DNA of 64,000 nucleotides, taken from Aplidium turbinatum (taxonomy: Eukaryota > Chordata > Ascidiacea > Aplousobranchia > Polyclinidae). Numbering within the stretch: position 1 is the first letter of the stretch; each line of letters begins with the position of its first letter. Under the pieces are notes generated by a model. The model was not told where the DNA came from. It was given only the letters and a program-made list of their open reading frames with translations, and did not search any database. The DNA lies in NCBI GenBank assembly GCA_918807975.1, contig OU964924.1, positions 17,405,695 through 17,469,694 of the forward strand, in the 5' to 3' direction. This document shows positions 26,601-38,600 of this stretch, piece after piece. The position numbers were made by a program, and so were the translations under genes.

Positions 26601-29600
26601 GTACTGTGACTTGATGCCTGCGTCCCACTCCAAAGGACTGCCTACCCATCCTAGCAGGCATCCAACCCGCTGAGCTACGTCGTAAAAGAGCCACGATTTC
26701 TCTCGCTCGCCGCGCTCTGGACCCCGACCATTCCCCCCATGCAACATTCAAGCAACCGCCACCTTCAAAGCAGCAGCTGAAATCAATTGACACTCCTTTG
26801 TGCCTGCCACACAACAGCTACTAAAGAACACAGAAGAACTTGGTTTAAGTGCGGAACACTGGACGAACCACATTTGGAACACGGAGTGGCAAAACCACAC
26901 CTCCATGCTCCGTGACTTTATAGCCGACGCCGATCCCCGTCCACCGAGGATGTCCCTCGCAAGACTAGCGTGGGTCAAGCTTAACCGCCTGCGAACTGGT
27001 GTCGGTCGATTTTGTTCGGACATGCACAAGTGAAGCCTGGCTCCTTCACCAGAATGCGAGTGTGGTGCCACTGAACAGACCGCAGACCATGTCATCCACC
27101 ACTGCCTAACCCACCGGCCTCCACACGGTGCGCATGGTCTGAGGGTCCTGGATTACGAGACTGTTGGGTGGCTGATGATTTCCTGCCCTCCAATCTAGCC
27201 TGGAAAGATCTGCTCATACGCCAATGATGAGTAGTTTTTTTTGTAGTTACATTCATGATAAGCCTATCACTAATCAACCTGTATAAAATATTGGTTATTG
27301 CCTACCTACTATACTAACCTGTACGAAAAACATTTGAAAAAAAATCACAAAACAAAAGGATGACGTCATTCATGATGCAATGCTGACGTCATATTTGAAG
27401 AGGGAAATATTTTAGCATTGGTAACTTATAATAACCAAAAAAGTAACACCAACAACAAACAAGCGACTACAATAAGAAAAAAAAGTGATGTTATGACGTC
27501 ACAATGACGCCATTAATAACATAATTTTGGGTGATTTTTATCTGGTGTATTTTGTAGTGGTAGTCAGTCCAAGTATAAAAAAGTAACGTATCTAATTGCA
27601 TAGAAATGCTGTGAAAAGAGCTCAAAATTGATTTGGGGGGAATCCCTGATTTGGGGGTGATCACGTGCCCCAAAAAGTTGCGGCACCCACTAAAATTGAA
27701 GTTAGATTCATCAACTACAAAAAAATGCAAAAAACCAACGTGTAACACGTTTAGCCTAAAGATGCTCATTGCTCATTTTTGCCCCTAAGGGCCTGCACTA
27801 ATACAGAGACTCTAATCATTATGCCCTGAGCTGGTCATGTCATCAATTACTTAATACTTACTGATATTGTTTGTTGCAGTTCGACTTTGTTTAACAGATT
27901 TATCTGTCAGACGAAACCAGGTTGATTTCTAAATGATTGAGGTTTCATGATTCAAGAATAAAGATTGAAACATGCATCGCAATATGTGAAATAAATCTTT
28001 GTTTCCATATAAAGTTGGAATGTGAACAGTCTAAACAATCCACTTATGATAAAAAATATTGAAAAAAATGAACTTGCAGGACATAAACTTGAGTAGTTGA
28101 AAATTTTAGTAAATGCGACAACAAGAAATGCACTTCTTGATAAGCTTTTTTGTCACAGATCTTGCATTTCTCACCTGCATTATATGATCATGTGATTAAT
28201 GATTTGAAGAAGCCCTTGATTCTTGTTTTAAATAAAATTGATCTTGTTCCAGCAAGTGTTGTTGTTGCTTGGACAAGCTACTTTAAGAAGTAAGTCAAGT
28301 TGAGTGGTAATACTATTTAAGAAACTTACACTACCGTATTCCTCAAATTTATCAAGATTTCGTCTTTTCTGAAACAGTGGTTTGAGAAATGTTCTTCATA
28401 ACTTTGTGAAGTCACACTGTCAAGGACACTGATATTGATAGTGGTTTTAACTAGCCTGCTTAAATTTTGCTCCACCAACAAACTGTAAAATACAAATTAT
28501 ATGACAACCATTTCAGAGGTACTGTAGTTGTTTAAATATATCAAAGGGCCAAAGATTAATCTTTTCTCATATTTCGTTCTACGATTTATTTCAAAGTGAC
28601 TTTCAATGGAGAATGTCTCAGTTTGTTATCTGCGACTAGTTATTGCCAATAAGTTGTATGTTCAGGTGAAGTTGTTTCACCAGTTCTTTTGCAATTGGTT
28701 GGTACTCAACTATTTGCAAAAAATATTATGTTGCATTATTAAGAGACCTGAGATCATTGCCCATCCACTAATGAATATCTTCAACAGAGTGCAAGCAGAA
28801 AAGGCCATACGACACAGTGAACTAATGTTAAAATTGCTCGATGGTAATGTGTGCAACTGTGCATGCCAAATTTCTAAAACGTCATTAAAATGGTTTGAAC
28901 ATTTGAAGTTTTATTTTTTTCTAGTTTCCTTGTTCATTAATCACTTGCACTAATAATTTCACATTTCTTCCACTTGTAGCAGCAAGCAGTGAGAATTTAC
29001 GATTTGGTTGTTTTTATGATGTTAAAAAGTAAAGTTATACTTCACACCAAAAGGTTTCTTTTCCATTACGATGTTATTATATTCAGGTCTTTCCCGTTCC
29101 TTCATGTGATTTGGTTTACTGCTTTTCCACATAACTTCAGAACTCTTGGTGATGAGAAAAGTAAGTGCATTCAGATTACTGGCTCATAACCAAACACTGC
29201 TTGCCGGATGCCGGTGACTGGAGGTCGAGCAATTTTGACCTGTGGCTGTGGGCTACTCTTTTTGTCTTAAAATGTTGTCTCAAAACTCTTGGTTTTACTC
29301 TATAAGAAAAGACAAATATGTTTCCTTTTCAATAACATGATGCGATGTACTGGTGCATATCAGGCTAAACTATCACAAGATGTATAAAGTGACACTCTGC
29401 TTTTATTGCGACGTTTCGCCAGTCAAACACGACAGGCTTCTTCAGGGGGCTAAACCAAGTAGTGACTACCTGTCTAGCACTCTAGACAGTGGTTTGCAAC
29501 CGGGAGGAAATTCCTCACTGGGGGGGATATTTGCAATTTTCAAAGGGGAATTTGTTTTTAAGGTTGTAAACCTTTCTAAACCTAGTAAGTTGGCCTAGAC

Positions 29601-32600
29601 TAGACTGTTAAAGAGGAAATTATTTTTGTTTAACTCTCGATTATTTAAGAAACTGCGCACTGACATGGATACAGACCATCATGTAGGCCTACTTCTGTTT
29701 CATGCAATCACTCGATCGCTTTCAAATGGAAACGTAACCAAGCGAGTGTTTAAGCTCAGAGACAAACTTAGATTATTTTTGACCTTTAAATAAAATTGGA
29801 ATTTATTTCATTGCTGAATGATGACAGATGGATTAGATTCCTTGCTTATTTGGCTGATAATTATGTTTGATCCATTGAATAAACTAAATCTGAAAATGCA
29901 AGGAAAAACACCAATATACGGAATATAATATATTCAATCGCCCTCACCGTTTAACTCAGATTGCGCATCAACATGGGTTATATGTATCCATGAGCCATTG
30001 ACATATTGATACCATGTGAATTTACAAACTGTACTGCTTCCATGCTGACTCAAGGCAGGTTGGAAGAGAGTGATTGATTTATTTCACTGTCATTAGGAGA
30101 TTGCCTTAAGGTACTAGAAACTTCTGCTGTCCTGGTCGTGGGGGACTACGTTTTGTCTGGCCTCTTCCTTTCGACCAGTCTGGCTTGGGTGGCCCTTCAA
30201 GGAGCAGATGCCAGTACCGCTCAGCATTTAAAGGTCACGCCTTGGAAGCTTTTAGTGCAGCGGATTACCATAACAATTAAGCAAATTATGACTAAAGCAT
30301 GAAATTTTCACCAGCGTTAGTACATATCATAAGGTTAATTTTAAGATCGGGAGGTAAGTCAGATTTGACCTCTCATGACCTTGAGAGGTCAATGACCTAA
30401 ACATGACCTAAATTACAGTTTTTCACGATTCTGGTGCAGTAGGCTAGTCTGTCTCGGGAATTATTTGAAAGACATGTTATGATAGTTATTAAAGCATGCA
30501 ATTTTTACCAGCGTTAGTACATAATAGCATAAGGTTAATTTAAGATCGGGAATTTAGTCAGATTTGACCTCTGATGACCTTGAGAGGTCAATGACCTAAA
30601 TTACAGTTTTTCACGATTCTGGTGCAGTTTGTTCGTCTCGGGAATTATTTGAAAGACACGTTATGATAATTTGCTGCAGTGTAATGTTTATTGTTTAATG
30701 TACATTAGAGAGAGGTTATAATAGCTTGAAGTACAGTGAGTCCAGGCGGGTCCTCAGACACATAAATAGTATGTATCGGTAATGGTATACAGACAAATTA
30801 TCCATATTGCCGCATAAATGTTGAGGTGTGTCATCGCAACTAACAGTCTCCCGAACATGCTCATAATGTAGTGCACTTCAGTGCAGCCTTGGTGCGCTTG
30901 CAGTGGCCGGTACACCACTTCTTGCAGTTGCAATAGATCAGTTCTTGGCAAGATTTTGATGCCTTTGGCAGTGTCGTCCAGAGAGGCTGCCACCCAGAAG
31001 CCTCCTTTGTCCAGCCCCAGTCAGATGGGCTCGGAAACTTGGGATTCAGGACCAGAGCTTGGTTCCTGCAGTTGGCCTGGAAGGAAGCCCGCTTGATGTG
31101 TTGCTGTAGTGCTGCCTGCGTAGGAGGGATTTTTAGAGCCCTCGACTTGTGTGCGAAGAACTGTTTCCTAGCGTCGTTCACTTCCATGATGTCGCTGGTG
31201 CGGTCATACATCAGCGCAACGAGTTGCTCCAGCAGTGACATTGACTCCTCACTGACATCACTTTGCATGCATAGTAGTTCTTCGAAGGCTTCAGTCATCT
31301 CTGAGAAAACTGTCCAAATCTCCCAGGCAGACTTTTTCCCTCTGCCAGCAAATGCAGACACAGTGTCGCACCTTATGAGGGCATGAAAGACCGTAAGAGC
31401 AGCACATCGTCTGGGGTTCATGGCGGCAGCCAAGCGGTGAACAGCTATGTACCGGAAACTGGACCCAGTACCAAGAGCTATTCACAGCTGGTCAGGGATG
31501 ATGTGGTTGAAGGCAGCCACAGCCAGTACCACAACATCAGTATCTACAGTGAGTATGGTCACCTTCCTCATCCCCTTCTGGACAGCATCTTTCACGTAGA
31601 TGAATGCGTGTATCCGCCTCCTCCTAAGAACATGGGGAGGAGTTGGTTAAGTCGGACTCGGCAGGAGAGCACAGGACCTCAATTCCACAGGTCGCATACA
31701 TTTCCTTGCCATCAGGAATTGAAAGACGAATGGTCTCTCGTGACAAGAAACCAAAGAATTCAGTCTTGTTTTTGTCAACACGAAGGAAGTCCTTCCAGTT
31801 CTTAGGCATAACGGTAGAGGGAGCCACTCCTGATGCTCTTACCCATCTTCTGTCAGGTCGTCGCCTTCAGGCTGTCAGGCAGATATTCATTCCAGACGAG
31901 ATCCAGTCTTTGGACCTTTTCCAGTTGAGTGAAGATGTAAGGTGCAAAAACTGTGTTCATATACGTTTCAAAGGTCTTTGCCTCACCAGGATTAAGCATT
32001 TGAACAATAGCTTCCCCATCAAGGGTTATGGCATCAACAACATGTGCTCTTGTGGTTTCAGTTAGGTCTGATTTCAGGCTGTGTAGTAGATCTGCTTTGA
32101 CTCCAATGCACATTTGGCCTCCTGTTGATAATGAAGGTGGAGCTGCCTGGTTCTCATGGGAGAAGAACTGGCCAAGATCCTTACACGTGATTAACATACA
32201 ATATACAGCCTCGAGAAGAGACTGCAGTCACTCTTCACTGCTGCAAGATGCATATTGCATCTGCTGCTTTGACTGCGTCTTGGTCTGTGGCCGACTGAAG
32301 AGTGGCAACTTGTTCTTGGTCAGTGTGTCTGTAACTGGCTTCGTGCATAGTTCCAGTCTTTTTTCAACAAACATTGTATATTGCTTCGTGTTTGTCAATG
32401 AGGTTTATCATATCACAGATGTGTACAGAAACCCACCTGGAATAGTGAATGTGATCTAAGGCGAACATCCAGGGCATGATCTGTGTCGGGGGTTGCACAT
32501 AGAGCTCAAAGTTTCCTTCCCAAAGCGATCGGATGTACAAATTGTATACCAGCAAGAGAACCTCTAGTAACAGCGCCGCAGACCATGACACCCATTCCTA

Positions 32601-35600
32601 TATGGATTGCTTCTCTGGAGCTGACGTCACTGTCCTCAACCACCAATACTTTTCGTGTACAGCAGCTTTAGCAGTCAAGAGGTCTTGCCGGACGTTATGC
32701 AGCCGGTGCAGTTAAGTGCTTCGTCTTCATGACAACTGGTGGCACACTTGTGTACACTGAAGGCAGAGGTGTTACCGTCTTAGAGGTGAAGATATTTTGC
32801 CCAAGCACCAAGTCCAATACACCAAGGTCGTGTCTACCATTTATGTGTAATGGATGTTGCATTAAGGATATACCAGTGCCATGGAAAGAATCTTTGGCCG
32901 TAGCAGAGCTAGGGTTATGGTCAATATTATCAACATCCCCAGTAGTGAACAGCCAGTGGCGCAGCTTGAGTGTGCAAACTACTTCTTCCATGTTAATGCT
33001 CTGGCAAAGGCCATTGGCAATGTCTGCTGTGAGCTGTAGTACTGTAGTAATCTATCGTACGAAACACACATCCCTAGGCCGAAAGAGTGTGTCGATCAGC
33101 CCTCTGCTCGTGGTCACAGCATGAATCTTGAGGGTCAGGTAGAGTGAGAATGAGGTTTCTCTCTCCCGGTTGTGGAGCACTGAGGTTGACTCCATGCAGC
33201 ATGCATGCTTTACACTGTTGAACACCAGTAGCTGCGATAGTGTAAGCGCAACAGTTGTGTTGGCCAACTAAGTCTGGTGCTTTATGTTCGCCCCATCGAG
33301 TATCAGTTTCATGTGTTGCATGATGAAACGAAACACTGGCTGCCCTCTCGTAGTCTTCCAGCATAGTCTGGGAACATTATGAACCTGGGATTGTAAAAGA
33401 AGAGACCCTCGGTCCCAAAGGCGCATGTGACGATGACGATCAAGTAAGTCTAAACTGAGCAAATGTACTTGCTGAGTTGAATCACTTGCTGAGTTGGTGC
33501 ATGTTGAGTGGTTAGACGACCAGCATATATACTGTAGGTTGCTATGGCTACAGGACACAGGTTACTAAAATCGTAGAAACGTTTGAGCATCCCAAATTTG
33601 TCAAAATATGGAAGTGAATGTATCAGATCTTATAAAAATGGTGCACAGTTGTGTTTTGCAAATGAATTTATTTCAAGATTAGGTTGACAAAAGGGGGCTT
33701 TAATGACAGAGTATGAGATGTTGTGTGAATGAGGAGAATCGTAATAATCTGATAAGGAGTTGGATCTGTTGATATTGATCTGAGAAAGTAGGAAGGATTT
33801 GTTAATTTTAATTATATGTTATACTTGCAGAAGTGAAAATGAGACGGAAACCAATGAAAAGGGTTTACAACACTCAGGTCGGACCGAAAGAACTTTTCAA
33901 AGTTTGTCAGGAAATTTGTGGTGATAAAGGTAAGAAAAGTTGGTCAGTAGACATCAATTGTGCTATCATGCCATATGACGTGATTTAGAATGAACGTTGA
34001 GATATGATAAAGTTTTGACAACATCAATCTTCCTGTTTTCAAAACTCATAAAGCAAATTGATATTTAGGTGGTGAATCGGATTGAATTCACAACCTTTAG
34101 GCTTAGATAGTTTGGCATCTGCCAGGCACTACAGACATGCATCCACACTGTTTAGTCGAGATATTTAAGGGCCCCTCACTGACCTTGGGTGATTTTAGCA
34201 ATACTTCAAATAAAGTGTATTTTAATGATTCTGTGTTTAAATGTTATTATGATATTACATTTATGAATATTTCTGTGTATTTATCAATAAATTGACTTAT
34301 TATGCAATAAGCGCATTTGTAATAAACCCTAGCCATTTTCACCTTTCTAATTTATTTAAATCTTTATGATAACTGGTAAAAACAAAATGATCCTCAGTCC
34401 CCGGCAACCCTTCAATGGACAGAGGATGCAGAGAATCTGGTAGCTGTTAAGCTGTCAAGACTGTTACGAATGGGATACAATTCAGGGAAACGATTGGGAA
34501 GTCTGAATGGGAGAAGCTTGTGTAGTAGAGATACTGAGGTGAGTGAAGAGCTGAGAAAGAGGAGGGTAGACGTTTGCTGTTTACAGTAAGCTCGATAGAG
34601 GAGCAATAATCCCTGGTTTTTAAGTGTCAAAGGAAAGAGATACAAGCTGTGGTGGTTGGGTAATGACATTGGGACCGGAGGAGTTGGTTCGTGAAGGAAG
34701 AGCTATGTGAAAATATTGTTGAGGTTCATAGACAGAGTGATAGAGTAATAGTGATGGTGATGGCTTCGAGCATGCAGTGATGAGAATTATTTGTGTTTAT
34801 GCACCACAAAGTGAAAGATTCGAAGAAGAAAAGGATTTTTTTCTGACAAAATGGCCCATGAATGTAGCACAAGAAGTGATCATGAAATCGTATTGCGTTT
34901 TGTGGACTTTAATGGGCATGGGCATGTTGGCAAGCAAATTGATAAATTTACATGGAGCGTTTGGCATGGACGAAAGGAATCATGATGGCAGGCGACTTCT
35001 TGAATTTTGTGACTAAAAAGAGCTATATGTTGCAAGTATCAAGCTCAAGAAAGAGGAAGGAAGAAAAGTGACTTTCAGTGCAGGTGGATATGTAACTAAA
35101 ATTGACTTTGCGTTGGTATGCGTGAAGAACAGAAAGCTGATCAAAGATGTAAAAGCAATACCATGCAAACTTCAACGTAGATTGGTGATCATCGACTTGG
35201 ACAAGAGAGGTCTGAAGAAGACTGTAGTTAAAAAGGGTGATCAAAAGAAAGTTTGGAAGTTAGAAGATGCCGACATGAGAGAAAAGGTTAAAAATTGAGT
35301 TGGAAGTCTTGTTCACAAGAATGTGACTGATTTATGCTGATCTTCAAGAATGGAGTTCTGCAAGCTTGTGGTAAAGTTTGTCAGAAAACAAAAGCAGACA
35401 GGATCGAGCAGATACGTGGTGGAAGGAAGAGGTGAAGGAAGTGATTGATGAGAAAAAAGTCGCGTACAAGGATTGGTGCAGAAATAGATGAGAAGAAACT
35501 GAACTCAATTACAAGCAATTGAAAAATGGGGCAAAGAAACCAATTGCAAAAGCTATGATGAAAGAAGCCGAAGAAGAACTAACCAAATTAAAAAACAGTC

Positions 35601-38600
35601 CTAACAAAGTATGCAAGTTTATGAAGGTTCTGAAGCGAGCTGGGAAAGATGTGGTTGGGGACGATGTATCAAAGGAAGAGATGGAAGACTTGGTTTCAGT
35701 AAGAAAGATCGTAGAAGAATTTGGAATGAACATAATGGAGATGATAATAAACAATGAAAATGATTGGGATCAAAATGTAGAAGCCGACACGATTACAAAA
35801 AAAGTTGAAGAAAATGAAATCGGGGAAGGCTCCTGGACTATCTAAAGTCACTGTGGAAATGATACGCGCAAGTGAAGAGACATGATCGAAAGCAATGACA
35901 GAGATCAGTCAATGTGTGTTAAATGGAAAAGGAATGTCAAGTGAATTGAAGACGAGCGTGGTGATACCTATCTTCAAGGGAAAGTGTGATGCATGGTTCG
36001 ATCTTAGCGCTGGTCCTCTGGCCAATGTCTAGTGCGAGTTCCCCGCGGACTAGTACGAATCGTTTCGCACTGGTCCGACTGTCCAGTGCGAAAATATCAT
36101 TGTATTATGACTGTCGTTTGATCGTTTAGAGTGCATCGTTCTCGTTTGCGCTTCTATTCAAACAAGAAAACACGTGATCCGTGCGTGTTAAACCGTAAGA
36201 AAAAGGCAGCAACATCACGTGCTAAATCATAAGAAAAAAGCAATCGCAACATCACGTGACGATGTTAAATCGAAGGCAGTGGCTATTTGACCGGCGCCGG
36301 TCTTTGAATCTGAAACACTATTTGACCGGTCATGACGTCACTCTATAGGCACTTCTTTCTTTTTCTCTTTCAAAGCAAAAGACGAGAAGAGTAGGTATAT
36401 AACTTGTAAATTCGACGATTATCTTCAACTGATTGGATGGCGCGTTGGTTACGTCTCTGGTTGGTATTCCAGAGGGAATGAGTTCGATACTTCGCGGAAG
36501 CGTTTTTTTTTTAAATTCTTAACTAAATTTTGACCCGAAGTGACTCAATCGTTAGGCTGCTGCATTTTTGTAGTCAATTTTTATTTTCGGAAGCCTACAG
36601 CCCAATTTTTTATGTCTTTTCAACTATGAGTAATAAAGTCAGAATTTTTTAATTTTCTTGAATTTGAGAATTTCTCTGGATAATTTTCCGTTCGTCATAA
36701 CAGGATGTGACCGTGTTAGCCGAACGACGCAAAAATGTAATGCGTCGTTCGGCAAACACGGTCACATCGCAAAAATGTAATGCGTCTTTCGGAAAACACG
36801 GTCACATCCTCTTATGACGAACGGAAAATTATCCAGAGAAATTATCAAATTCAAGAAAATTAAAAAACTCTGACTTTATTACTCATAGTTGAAAAGACAT
36901 AAAAAATTGGGCTGTAGGCTTCCGAAAATAAAAACTGACTACAAAAATGCAGCAGCCTAACGATTGAGTCACTTCGGGTCAAAATTTAGTTAAAAATTTA
37001 AAAAAAAAACGCATTCGCGAAGTATCGAACTCATTCCCTCTGGAACACCAACCAGAGACGTAACCCACGCGCCATCCAATCAGTTGAAGATAATCGTCGA
37101 ATTTACAAGTTATATACCTACTCTTCTCGTCTTTGCTTTGAAAGAGAAAAAGAAAGAAGTGCCTATAGAGTGACGTCATGACCGGTCAAATAGTGTTTCA
37201 GATTCAAAGACCGGCGCCGGTCAAATAGCCACTGCCTAAATCGAAAGAAAAAGGGGAATCGCAACAACGCTTGAGCTCTGGTAGCCTAGTACAGAACTCT
37301 CAAGAGATTTGATGCATTAAAATCTTAAGATTGTGCTAGAGTTTAAAGAGCATGTGAGTGATGAGGCATCAAATTAACTTAATAAACAGATTAAATTAAT
37401 AATGATTGTTGACTGTTATTATTGAATTAGGTACTATTGAATAAGAATACCGTACTTAAAGAGATACTAAAGGAAAATCCTGACTTGGCGATTTTCCACG
37501 TTCTTTGTGTTTACCTTGCTACCATAAAACGATTTTCAATAAAATTTTGCCCCATTGCGGTCTGACCACCATTGCGCGCGTGCTTTTGTCAGAGCTTTCA
37601 AAACCAGAATGGGCCTGAGCAGCGAAGCGTGCAACTGTACAGTCTACGCAACAAAAGACGAGCAATCAGCTGATCACGCAACAGTTGTTACTGCCAGCGA
37701 TTTAACTGTAGGCTATGTATGTAGGGTCTGCTACTATTCGGTGAGTCCGATTCGGTGAGTCTAATTCGGTGAGTTCCTAACCTCTAACCCCTAACCCTAA
37801 CTCCAAACCCCTAACCCTAAAATGGCAATGATAATTAGGCCACGGTACCCGATAATTTAAAAAAAATTGAAAAAATCCCCCGTTAAGGGATCGGACTCAC
37901 CGAATCAGACTCACCGAATCGGACTCACCGAAACGGGCCATTCCGATGTATGTATGTACATCAAAACATCAGATTTCAACATCAAAACATCAAACAGTTT
38001 GAATGTTCAGTTTACGCATTTCAATGCTTAATTCCCGTTTGAAAATTTCATTTAGTATGCCTTTAAGGTTTATGCAAGATTGTTTAAAGAATTCGCGTTC
38101 TGTTCAATAAAGTTCTCTTCATTTCAAAATTTATCAGTAAACGAGACGGTCCAGTGCGATTTCGTGCGGACCAGTGCAAATGGTGAGCCACTGGTCCGGT
38201 TGGCCAGTGCAAAAAAAGTTAAGGTTGACTCCTGTGATGTAATAGATTGTGAGCCATATAGGGGAGTAAAACTGTTGAAGCATGCAAATGCAATAATGGT
38301 AGTACAGATGTCATTTTTATTTTGAAACGGTCGCAAAAAACTTGTATGTGTATTTCTTGGACATGGAAAAGGCATTTGATAGAGTTCCGAAAAGAGTGGT
38401 GGAATGGGCGATAAAAAAAAGAAGTACCAAAGGCAATCGTGCAAGCAGTGATGTGTCTATGATGGTGCAAGGACCAGAATTCGCATTGGATATGCCCTTT
38501 CAGACAAGGTTTTGGTGAAGATCGGTGCACACCAGGGTTTCATCCCCTCTCCTCTAATGTTTGCCATTGTGATTGATGTTAGTATCAATTGTGTAAGAGA

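Larger units (their letters stand above)
22631..27793 (-). mobile_element. TIR element with GGCCCTTAGGGG ends and nuclease-like relic
   Basis: GGCCCTTAGGGG at 22631 and CCCCTAAGGGCC at 27782-27793 are perfect inverted ends. Imperfect inverted similarity extends for about 400 bases, including the CTTTAGGCTAAACGTGTTAC and GTGGGTGCCGCAACTTTTTG blocks on both sides. The interior left part carries minus-strand relics of a mobile nuclease-like family (23375-24889), and a Jockey-like LINE (24895-27230) inserted in it. No target duplication was identified. Confidence 0.75.
36275..37236. mobile_element. near-palindromic foldback, GGCAGTGGCTATTTGACCGG ends, 9-bp target duplication
   Basis: Arms of about 450 bases are almost perfect inverted copies, with outer ends GGCAGTGGCTATTTGACCGG and the complement, centre near 36750. 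A perfect 9-bp duplication TAAATCGAA flanks it (36266-36274 and 37237-37245). The 9-bp target site supports a MULE-type origin. The centre holds duplicated AACACGGTCACATC units. Both arms carry a tRNA-like sequence (36431-36497, 37013-37080). Confidence 0.88.
35994..38232. mobile_element. 2.2-kb MULE-like element splitting the LINE, 9-bp target duplication
   Basis: Flanked by TGTGATGCA (35985-35993) and TGTGATGTA (38233-38241), eight of nine bases equal, exactly where the LINE protein is interrupted (FKGKCDA | DVIDCEPYRGVK). Both ends consist of repeated units like CACTGGTCCGACTGTCCAGTGCG (units near 36010-36105 and 38150-38215), in inverted orientation. No transposase frame remains. It contains two younger foldbacks (36275-37236 and 37724-37945). 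Confidence 0.72.

Noticed and set aside
28606-28953. 115-residue plus-strand frame between GNL1 exons c and d
   Set aside because: No motif, low-complexity hydrophobic end, lies wholly in an intron whose flanking exons splice in phase.
36431-36497. functional tRNA gene
   Set aside because: Acceptor ends do not pair and the unit is inside a mobile palindrome.
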